A DNA stretch of 22,912 nt from CAZLPZ01 sp964561535 (GTDB taxonomy: Bacteria > Pseudomonadota > Alphaproteobacteria > Micavibrionales > Micavibrionaceae). Numbering within the stretch: position 1 is the first letter of the stretch; each line of letters begins with the position of its first letter. A program made the position numbers and the translations under genes. The DNA lies in assembly GCA_964561535.1 (NCBI GenBank), contig CAZLPZ010000028.1:1-22912 (forward strand), in the 5' to 3' direction. Positions 7,725 through 14,211 of the stretch are shown one piece after another. The notes beneath the pieces are model-generated. The model was not told the origin of the DNA and made no database searches. It saw only the letters and a list, made by a program, of their open reading frames with translations.

Positions 7725-8221
7725 CCGATACTACCGAAATTGACGAAAGTAATGAAGTGGTCGGCTACGGCAAGCCGCCCAAGAAGAGTCAGTTCAAAAA
7801 GGGACAATCGGGAAACCCTGGCGGCCGCCCTAAAGGATCAAAAAGTACTGATGATTTAATTATAGAGAACCTTGAACAGGAAATTTCTATACGGATCAAC
7901 GGACAAGTGACCCGAACGACGGTCAAAGATGGTATCCTCAAAGCTCAAACCAAATGGGCCCTGGACGGAGATATAAAATCGGCAAAGTTTTTGTTCAATT
8001 TGTTGCATGCCGCAGAGGAGCGCAAATACTACATGGAATTTGCCGCAGATTATTTTAATAAACAAATCTATCGAGGCCTCAAAAAACAACCCCTAAACGA
8101 GAGGGAAGCGCAACGGATCTTTAACGAAACATACGTTTTTAGCGTAAACGCGCTTGATCGGTATAACAAAGAAAAATTAGCAAAAACCTTGTCATCATCT
8201 GACGACAAAGACCCCGAATAG
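7721..8221 (+). CDS. DUF5681 domain protein
   Basis: The 166-residue protein contains near its N-terminus the hallmark F-K-K-G-Q-S-G-N-P-G-G-R-P-K-G-S-K (about residues 26-42), the short basic segment of the DUF5681 family. The rest is helical, charged and without catalytic motifs. The family often sits beside ParB-methyltransferases and phage packaging genes in alphaproteobacteria and has been suspected of DNA binding. Here it is translationally coupled (ATGA) to the methyltransferase, but no terminase follows; instead the next stretch is the structured non-coding region. A DNA- or RNA-binding role is an inference from the basic G-R-P-K-G motif. Confidence 0.85.
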   Translation: MTDTTEIDESNEVVGYGKPPKKSQFKKGQSGNPGGRPKGSKSTDDLIIENLEQEISIRINGQVTRTTVKDGILKAQTKWALDGDIKSAKFLFNLLHAAEERKYYMEFAADYFNKQIYRGLKKQPLNEREAQRIFNETYVFSVNALDRYNKEKLAKTLSSSDDKDPE

Positions 8222-8320
8222 AGCAATTTCCCAACATTCTTTGAAATTGATGTTATTCGCGTTGCGACTTCCCGCAAAAAGAGCTAATTTCATAAATGTG
8301 CAGGCACAGTTGTGCCAGCG

Positions 8321-8466
8321 CCGGGACTTTAGAACCCCGCAATAACCGGTTGACGTGACCGTTTCATGTCGCCTTCTCGATCCACGATCGGGAGGCGGCG
8401 GCGTATGTCCAAAGCCTCGGCTTAAAGGCCGTCGCGGTCGTGTTATTGCGGCTTCTAAACTCCCGG
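8321..8466 (+). ncRNA. Candidate structured RNA (long closing stem with internal hairpins)
   Basis: The arms 8321-8346 and 8442-8466 pair over about 24 positions with only two interruptions, closing a domain that holds further hairpins: 8347-8350 with 8358-8361, an extended stem 8370-8381 with 8385-8397 (12 pairs with one bulged base and a CAC loop), and a small stem near 8418-8431. Just upstream is GGCAC-AGTT-GTGCC (8303-8316), and 8224-8230 pairs with 8243-8249. No convincing open frame fills 8222-8514. Pairing was found by eye; no known family is recognised. Transcription from the upstream genes would produce it as RNA on the plus strand, but the inverted repeat would fold on either strand. 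Confidence 0.5.
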
Positions 8467-8492
8467 TCACCAGGGCGAATGCCCCGGTGACC
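8465..8492 (+). terminator. Terminator-like hairpin before the Mrr-like nuclease gene
   Basis: GGTCACC (8465-8471) pairs with GGTGACC (8486-8492), and GGGC (8473-8476) with GCCC (8481-8484) around a GAAT loop, with one A-C mismatch. TTTCTATTT follows directly. It would end transcripts covering the structured region, or act as a leader hairpin just ahead of the GGGAGAG ribosome-binding site of the gene at 8515. Confidence 0.6.
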
Positions 8493-8514
8493 TTTCTATT
8501 TGGGAGAGTTGCCA

Positions 8515-9468
8515 ATGCCAGAAATTGATTTTTCGAAAGTCACTCAAGCCAAGTTCATCAAACTAGGTTCAGGCGGAAAATGGGATAAAATTTCTTTCGA
8601 AGATGGGACGGTAAGACTTGGGTATTACGAAGTGCCGTCTGATTATAACCAGAAACGTGATCAACAAAAAATTTTTGATATTTATTTCTATCTAACAGGT
8701 AAGAGACAGACTGCAAGCAACCATGCCCGGCAGGTCCATGATTTCTATGCCGCTGGACCCGAAACAATCTGGGTTACGTTTTCAGGGGGGCGACTATGGT
8801 GGTGCCAGGCCTATCAGGCGGTTGAATTCATCGGTAATGATAAGGCCCAATACCCACATGGAAGTCGATTGAAACGGACAGTGTCAGGATGGCACGACTG
8901 CTCTATCTCAGGACGTACCCTATATAGTAATGATATTAGTGGGCGCCTAACTAAAGTTGCTGGATTCATGGGAGCAATTTGTGACATAAAAAACCAATCT
9001 TTTGATTGTTTTCTCCGTATACTGCAGGACCAAAGGCATCCAGAAGTTGAGAAAATAGAAATAACCAAAAGAGAGTTATTAATCTCAATTAAGACCCTCA
9101 TTCATCAACTGACTTGGTCCGATTTTGAATTGCTTACAGACCTGATATTCAGTCGCTCGGGCTGGCAACGTATCAGCACTGTGGGTGGTCAGATGAAGAC
9201 GATTGATCTTGAATTGATCATGCCGCTTACGGGCGAGCGAGCCGTTGTTCAAGTTAAATCAGATACCACACAACAACAACTTAATGACTATATCGAACAG
9301 CTACAAAGAATGGCTGCTGATAAAGCCTTTTACGTGTATCATACGAGCCGACACCAACTCGAATGTGACTTTAATGAAACAGGTATTCGGCTAATGGGGC
9401 CGGATGTTTTCGCTGAGCATATTTTACGCGCCGGCCTTATTGATTGGCTGATTGAAAAAATTGGATGA
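8515..9468 (+). CDS. Mrr-like restriction endonuclease family protein
   Basis: The 317-residue protein starts at the ATG behind GGGAGAG. Its C-terminal domain (about residues 195-317) matches the Mrr/PD-(D/E)XK nuclease pattern: F-E-L-L-T-D-L with E205, a G-G at 224-225, D231 in T-I-D-L-E-L, and Q-V-K-S with Q246 and K248. Mrr-type enzymes use Q-x-K in place of E-x-K and often cut methylated DNA. The N-terminal 180 residues form a separate domain rich in Trp and Gly (G-K-W-D, G-G-R-L-W-W-C-Q-A) that could be a reader of DNA or modified bases, but I do not recognise it. The gene converges with the GHKL ATPase-nuclease gene and lies directly behind the structured RNA region. A role in restricting foreign DNA is likely. 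Confidence 0.8.
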   Translation: MPEIDFSKVTQAKFIKLGSGGKWDKISFEDGTVRLGYYEVPSDYNQKRDQQKIFDIYFYLTGKRQTASNHARQVHDFYAAGPETIWVTFSGGRLWWCQAYQAVEFIGNDKAQYPHGSRLKRTVSGWHDCSISGRTLYSNDISGRLTKVAGFMGAICDIKNQSFDCFLRILQDQRHPEVEKIEITKRELLISIKTLIHQLTWSDFELLTDLIFSRSGWQRISTVGGQMKTIDLELIMPLTGERAVVQVKSDTTQQQLNDYIEQLQRMAADKAFYVYHTSRHQLECDFNETGIRLMGPDVFAEHILRAGLIDWLIEKIG

Positions 9469-9534
9469 TATGAGACAAGAAGAAACATCAAACATAAAAT
9501 CACTTATTTTAATGGTAAACTCGATAGAGTATAC

Positions 9535-11556
9535 TTAATTAATTCCTAGTTCTTTGAAAAATGGTTCATGTCGTAAGCGCGCATCTTTGACAATCTGGTC
9601 ATACTGCAGGACTTCAATATATGCACAGCGGGATTTATTATATCCAAAATACCCACGCCCACCCGGCAGCTCTTTATTTATATCATAATCTTCTAAAATA
9701 CCTTTCAAACGGGGGGTAATATCACAGACAAGATAGCAAAAAAACGGTCTATTCTCGCCAATGCTAGTGATCAACGCGCCATTATTATCAATTATACGGT
9801 TCTCTTTAAGATCTCTAATATAATCATAGATTTGCTTAATTGGATTCTCATCGTCAGAGTATTCGGCTCGTGCCGGTCGCTTAAACTCTACTATAACGAC
9901 AGGTTGATCAGTTCCTTCGCGATGAAGCAGATTCCCTCCCTCAAACAAGATCAAATCCGGCCGAGCATCAGAATCTGACCCCTGTGCAAATTTACGAATC
10001 TTCTCATCTGAAGCCCAGAAATCGTAATAAGCTAGGCGATCATCAATTAACCATAGATGATGGCCACCATATTCAATCTGACCTGAATTTACTCGCAAAG
10101 GACAGATTATTTTATGAACTGCTTCCTCAGTATATCTTTTTTTCTTCTCCGAATCTTTATATCCAAGTCGCGTGTGCAATAACTCAATAATTGCTTTACG
10201 TTTTGTAATATACTCAGCTAAAGAAGCCTTCTCCTGTTCCCCAATACGACCAATAAGTTTTGAAAAAATTTGATCAAAGTCTTCAACCGTATCAGGGTCT
10301 TTGTCTGGGCCAAGAATCAATTGCAATTGCCGATTCGTCGATTTAAGCTCACGATAATCATAAATCGACATTTCAGCGTATATTTCTTCTTCGGTCTTCT
10401 TACCTAATGGAAGCCTACGAACAAAGTCCTTGCTATCTTTAACGAGATATTTATAGCGGGGGAAGTTACTGATAACCCGTTGCACAGTAACTGTCTTTAC
10501 TTCTAAAATCTCCTCAATAGGTGCCTCAAGGTAAATCTTAGCCCTCTCCTCAGCAGCCTTAGTTATTTCTTTATACTTATCCTTATCTATATCAAAATGG
10601 TTCCGTTCTTGCGTAACATTACTATCGAGATATGATCCAGATACGATACCAACATATGCCACCATTTGACCTTGATATTCAAAATAAGATGTCAATCCTG
10701 TTTGATTATTTATAATATGTGGACTAACAACTCTATCATGTGCGGATAGATAAATAGTATGCTCAGGTTTTTCAACTAATGACCTATTCAAGAGTAAATG
10801 ACGAATCCTAAATTTCCCAATATTCTCAATTTCAAACTCATCTGATTGAGGGTTATATGTGTTATCATGAATAATTTGGTTAATATTAAAAGATCGTTCT
10901 TGCCCGCCAATGATAATGCTCAGAACTCTTTCTCCAATTAAATAGGGCAGAAAGTGCGCAATGATTTTGTTTGCGACAGTTTCTGGATTTCTTGGACAGT
11001 GCGCTTTGTATCCTGCTTTCAGATGTTGTAAGAATACAGTCGTACGAAAATCAGTTAGATTCCGATTTTCTTTGCATGAATATTTTTGGAAAGGGTTTTT
11101 ATTATTTAGAACAAAATCAAATTCACGTTCGTACTTACTACCGCTATCCTGATAAGTACTACGCACATTCACAAGATCAAATACTTTTAACCAAGTTAAC
11201 CGGCCAACCCCTTTACCGCCTTTTTGCAATTTATGGCTAGTATCATAAGTTCTGAAAGATCTAAAATTCTCTTCAGTTAGACCTATCCCATTATCTTCTA
11301 CACTAAATGAAACTGGAATACCGTCGTTATCGTGATGGCCATAAACACGGATCTCTCCCTTTTGTACCCACTCTTCACCAAATTTTTCTTGTATTGCATG
11401 AGTTGCATTACTAATTGCCTCAAATAAAGGGATCATCGTATTATCATAGCTTGGTGCTAATGCTAGATTGCGAATGCGTCCTTCCAGATTCTCCTCCATC
11501 TTGAAGGCAGGATTTTCTATCGATTTATCTTCTAATTGAGCTGAAAGATTCAACAT
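9535..11556 (-). CDS. GHKL (MORC/MutL-like) ATPase fused to a PD-(D/E)XK nuclease domain
   Basis: The 673-residue protein opens with a Bergerat-fold ATPase: E46-A-I-S-N50 in the N-box, D88-N-G-I-G92 in the G1 box, and G-G-K-G-V-G-R at 113-119 in the G2 box. A middle region of transducer-like and helical segments follows to about 500. Near the end is a nuclease core with D534 (R-P-D-L-I-L-F) and E557-F-K559 (V-V-I-V-E-F-K-R-P), then a helix with Q-I-Y-D-Y-I. Bacterial GHKL ATPases of the MORC kind have been linked to restriction-modification systems, and ATP-driven clamping that controls a fused nuclease is the natural reading. The gene is AT-rich compared with the host genes. It is transcribed toward the Mrr-like nuclease gene and divergently from DUF2924/recombinase. 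No clear ribosome-binding site precedes the first ATG; Met20 is an alternative. Confidence 0.82.
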   Translation of the reverse strand: MLNLSAQLEDKSIENPAFKMEENLEGRIRNLALAPSYDNTMIPLFEAISNATHAIQEKFGEEWVQKGEIRVYGHHDNDGIPVSFSVEDNGIGLTEENFRSFRTYDTSHKLQKGGKGVGRLTWLKVFDLVNVRSTYQDSGSKYEREFDFVLNNKNPFQKYSCKENRNLTDFRTTVFLQHLKAGYKAHCPRNPETVANKIIAHFLPYLIGERVLSIIIGGQERSFNINQIIHDNTYNPQSDEFEIENIGKFRIRHLLLNRSLVEKPEHTIYLSAHDRVVSPHIINNQTGLTSYFEYQGQMVAYVGIVSGSYLDSNVTQERNHFDIDKDKYKEITKAAEERAKIYLEAPIEEILEVKTVTVQRVISNFPRYKYLVKDSKDFVRRLPLGKKTEEEIYAEMSIYDYRELKSTNRQLQLILGPDKDPDTVEDFDQIFSKLIGRIGEQEKASLAEYITKRKAIIELLHTRLGYKDSEKKKRYTEEAVHKIICPLRVNSGQIEYGGHHLWLIDDRLAYYDFWASDEKIRKFAQGSDSDARPDLILFEGGNLLHREGTDQPVVIVEFKRPARAEYSDDENPIKQIYDYIRDLKENRIIDNNGALITSIGENRPFFCYLVCDITPRLKGILEDYDINKELPGGRGYFGYNKSRCAYIEVLQYDQIVKDARLRHEPFFKELGIN

Positions 11557-11598
11557 TTAATTTCTAAAAATAAAAAAGAGACTATGGGATATAAAACC

Positions 11599-11632
11599 TA
11601 ACTTTAATTAACACCTTAACTCTAACATTAAC
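11599..11632. promoter_or_regulatory. Cluster of five TAAC motifs between divergent genes
   Basis: TAAC begins at 11599, 11609, 11617, 11623 and 11629, always on the plus strand, in the spacer between the ATPase-nuclease gene (minus) and the DUF2924 gene (plus). Such a close direct array could be a regulator-binding site for the minus-strand promoter. The spacer is AT-rich, so chance occurrence is possible. Confidence 0.3.
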
Positions 11633-11682
11633 TACAGAAAAAAGTAATATATCTACAAAACAACACATCACTTATAACTGGA

Positions 11683-11734
11683 CTTCCTTTGCAAAGGAAG
11701 CGTGTATGGACCTTAAGGAAAGGAGCCATACACG
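11683..11734 (+). promoter_or_regulatory. Palindrome plus start-codon hairpin upstream of DUF2924/recombinase
   Basis: CTTCCTTTGCAAAGGAAG (11683-11700) is a perfect 18-base palindrome. It directly abuts a second inverted repeat, CGTGTATGG (11701-11709) with CCATACACG (11726-11734), whose 16-base loop holds the ribosome-binding site AAGGAAAGGAG and whose 3' arm touches the ATG at 11735. The CTTCCTTT arm is also complementary to the AAGGAAAGG in the loop, so two mutually exclusive folds are possible. It could be an operator, a translational switch, or part of a recombination site. Confidence 0.6.
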
Positions 11735-12163
11735 ATGGAAAAAATCGAAATAGAAATCCTTGAAAAACCACCCTTAAACGAACTCCGAGAACGATGGGCG
11801 CGGGCCTGGGGGGTGGAACCACATGCACGCATTGGACGCACGATGCTTGAAAAGGGTCTGGCGTATAAAGTACAGGAACAGGAGCACGGCGGCCTGTCAC
11901 CCGATCAACAAAAGCGTTTGGATCAACTGGTCAAAGAATATAAACGCAATCCAAACGCTCTTGATAATCCATCTGGCCCGTTAAAACCTGGCACCAGGCT
12001 GGTGCGCATCCATAATGGTATGAAGCACAGCGTCCTGGTGAAGGTTGACGGGTTTGAATATTGCGGGCAGACCTACAGCAGCCTTTCAAAGATCGCCAAC
12101 GGCATTACAGGTAAGCGTTGGAACGGGTGGGTGTTTTTCGGTCTCAAGAAGGTGGACGCATGA
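11735..12163 (+). CDS. DUF2924 domain protein, partner of the serine recombinase
   Basis: The 142-residue protein shows the DUF2924 landmarks: N-E-L-R-E-R-W (residues 15-21), the central A-Y-K-V-Q-E-Q-E-H-G-G-L-S, P-G-T-R-L-V-R, and the ending Y-S-S-L-S-K-I-A-N-G-I-T-G ... W-N-G-W-V-F-F-G-L. In alphaproteobacterial islands and prophages this family nearly always precedes a large serine recombinase, and here the genes share ATGA. Its function is not established; a DNA-binding accessory or directionality factor for the recombinase is a reasonable inference. It begins directly at the 3' arm of the hairpin described upstream. Confidence 0.9.
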   Translation: MEKIEIEILEKPPLNELRERWARAWGVEPHARIGRTMLEKGLAYKVQEQEHGGLSPDQQKRLDQLVKEYKRNPNALDNPSGPLKPGTRLVRIHNGMKHSVLVKVDGFEYCGQTYSSLSKIANGITGKRWNGWVFFGLKKVDA

Positions 12164-13668
12164 AAAAGATCTGCGCGATTTATACAAGGAAGTCGACGGA
12201 CGAACGCCTCGACATGGAGTTCAACACGCTGGATGCCCAACGCGAAGCATGTGAAGCATATATTACCAGCCAACGATCAGAAGGTTGGGTTACATCCAAA
12301 GATAAATATAATGATGGCGGGTTTTCGGGCGGGTCACTCGATCGCCCAGCCTTGCAGCGTTTGCTTGAGGATATTAAAGCCAAGAAGATCCACACGATCG
12401 TGGTATATAAGATCGACCGACTGACCCGATCCTTGATGGATTTTTCTAAACTGGTCCAGGTGTTTGATGAATATGGCGTGACCTTTGTCAGTGTGACCCA
12501 GTCGTTCAATACCACCACCTCGATGGGGCGATTGACTCTGAATGTTCTGCTTTCCTTTGCCCAATTTGAACGCGAAGTCTCAGGGGAGCGCATTCGGGAC
12601 AAGATCGCGGCCAGCAAGGCGAAAGGCATGTGGATGGGTGGCGTTCCTCCCGTCGGATATATGATCGAGCATCGACAACTGATCATCAATCCGGACGAAG
12701 TAAAGCTGGCACAACATATTTTTGACCGCTATCTCGCTTTGGGTAACGTCAGATCCTTAAAGGCAGAGTTGGACCGGGAGGGTATACACAGCCCCGAGCG
12801 TAAATCGTTAAAGGGAAATTCTTATGGCGATCAAAGTTTCTCGCGTGGAGCGCTTTACTGGATTCTAAAAAATCCGGCCTATATTGGCAAGATCTCACAT
12901 AAAGGAAAGATTTATGAGGGCTTACATGAAGGCATCATCACAACTGAGATTTGGGAACAGGCTCAACTTAAACTCAAGGAACAAACTGTTGAGAGAACTG
13001 ATCAAACCAAGAGATTCTTTATGTTGCAAGGAATTGTTTACGACACAAATGGTACTGTCTACGGACCCACCTATACGAGTCGGCATGGTCGACAGTACTG
13101 TTACTATATTTCACAAGCTCTCCAACAAAATAAAAGTTCTCCCAATCATATTATGGCGAGATTGCCAGCACATGAGCTTGAGGCCACAATCGAAAGAGTT
13201 CTTCGGCAGGAGCTTCGAAAGCTAATAGATGAAGAAGACGGACCTGTACTTGAACACATCCTTAAAAGCCACGAAATCATACCGGCTTATGATCTGATCA
13301 GGGCATGTGTTGAGAAAGTCGAAATTGGCATCAATCAACTGACAATCAAAATCAAAACACGAGGATTCCAAAAACTGGTTCAAACCCATCTGGGCATAAA
13401 GATAGAGAACTACGATACATCGTTTGAGATCCCTGTATCATTCAAAATGGGTAGGGCAAAACGAGGGGCGATTATCATCAAGCCTGAAGGCCAAGATATT
13501 TTTGATCTACCGTCTCATAAATTAAAGAAGATGGTTCAAGGTATCATATGGCAAAAAGAGCATTTTGATGGAACAGCACTAAAAGATATCGCGCGAAGAG
13601 AGAAGTATTCTGAAGCTTATGTCGGCACCGCCATATTTGAGAGTTTTGAATTTGGCAAGATTGCCTGA
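12160..13668 (+). CDS. Large serine recombinase
   Basis: The 502-residue protein starts with C-A-I-Y-T-R-K-S-T-D-E, placing the catalytic Ser at position 12, followed by the resolvase core (V-V-Y-K-I-D-R-L-T-R, F-V-S-V-T-Q-S-F-N-T-T-T-S-M-G-R-L, F-A-Q-F-E-R-E) and a Recombinase domain (G-G-V-P-P-V-G-Y through N-P-A-Y-I-G-K-I). Where many large serine recombinases carry a zinc ribbon with Cys pairs, this one has G-I-V-Y-D-T-N-G ... Y-C-Y-Y-I-S and lacks them; this form goes with DUF2924 partners. It likely integrates and excises the island by recombination at short att sites. The ATG at 12160 overlaps the DUF2924 stop; an in-frame GTG/ATG at 12118 would lie inside that gene. Confidence 0.92.
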   Translation: MKKICAIYTRKSTDERLDMEFNTLDAQREACEAYITSQRSEGWVTSKDKYNDGGFSGGSLDRPALQRLLEDIKAKKIHTIVVYKIDRLTRSLMDFSKLVQVFDEYGVTFVSVTQSFNTTTSMGRLTLNVLLSFAQFEREVSGERIRDKIAASKAKGMWMGGVPPVGYMIEHRQLIINPDEVKLAQHIFDRYLALGNVRSLKAELDREGIHSPERKSLKGNSYGDQSFSRGALYWILKNPAYIGKISHKGKIYEGLHEGIITTEIWEQAQLKLKEQTVERTDQTKRFFMLQGIVYDTNGTVYGPTYTSRHGRQYCYYISQALQQNKSSPNHIMARLPAHELEATIERVLRQELRKLIDEEDGPVLEHILKSHEIIPAYDLIRACVEKVEIGINQLTIKIKTRGFQKLVQTHLGIKIENYDTSFEIPVSFKMGRAKRGAIIIKPEGQDIFDLPSHKLKKMVQGIIWQKEHFDGTALKDIARREKYSEAYVGTAIFESFEFGKIA

Positions 13669-13767
13669 TTTTTCTCTTTTAACCGCATATAATTCGAGCT
13701 TTGTCATAATATAAAACACAAATTCTGTTCACATAAATTCATTCCAGCACCTGTAAAATTAAAAAAT

Positions 13768-14162
13768 TCCCTGTTATTTTCCCTGTTCTCAGGGAATTCA
13801 GCCCCCTCGACACGCGCCAAAATGAGCCGTAGAGAAAACGCCAAATAATGAGCCGCAAAACGACTTTCTCCACCGCGTGCCGACATAGTGTAATGGCAAA
13901 AACCCCGCGAACAGTGGGCATTTCAGACCATTTTTCTCTGTTATGTGGAAAAACGAAGACTGAATGGCTGTGTGCGCAGTCACGTGCGCATAATTCTCAG
14001 TCTATTCCCTGTTTATCACGGACATTACAGGGAGCGCTTACATATTTGGTATAAAAGAAGCACCTTTGATAACCATCCCCCACTGAATTCAAAGGCTATT
14101 ATTCAAAGTTTGACCAGAAGAGTCTCAACATTAACAGGGAATCTTGATTTTAATTACAGGGA
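13768..14162. repeat. Dispersed ACAGGGA/TCCCTGT repeats in a 540-base non-coding stretch
   Basis: Between the recombinase stop and the fic gene I see no convincing gene, but a 7-base motif recurs in both orientations: TCCCTGT at 13768, 13780 and 14006; ACAGGGA at 14027, 14134 and 14156; and a partial CAGGGA at 13790. The extended form is close to WTAACAGGGAAT. The first two are 12 bases apart, 14006 and 14027 form an inverted pair, and the last two are 22 bases apart. Read as AAC-AGG-GAA-TTC/T the motif gives N-R-E-F, a string seen in many short predicted proteins of rhizobia, which are therefore probably the same non-coding repeat. It may be a recombinase or att-site region. Confidence 0.6.
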
Positions 14163-14211
14163 TTAGTGATGTTCAGATCAGGCTTGATGTCACAAAATTT
14201 AAAGTTACATT

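Noticed and set aside
6420..8221. Phage packaging (terminase) module
   Set aside because: ParB-methyltransferase and DUF5681 suggest it, but no terminase, portal or capsid gene follows.
8222..8514. Retron or group II intron RNA
   Set aside because: There is no reverse transcriptase gene anywhere in the window, and the expected intron domain landmarks were not found.
8195..8515. Open frame on the minus strand across the structured region
   Set aside because: Its Arg/Pro-rich translation has no family look, it overlaps the end of DUF5681 and lies over the inverted repeats; it is better explained by the composition of the stems.
13704..13983. Three short minus-strand frames with N-R-E-F or K-I-T-G-N-F strings
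   Set aside because: They come from the ACAGGGA repeats, overlap one another in different frames, and lack ribosome-binding sites.
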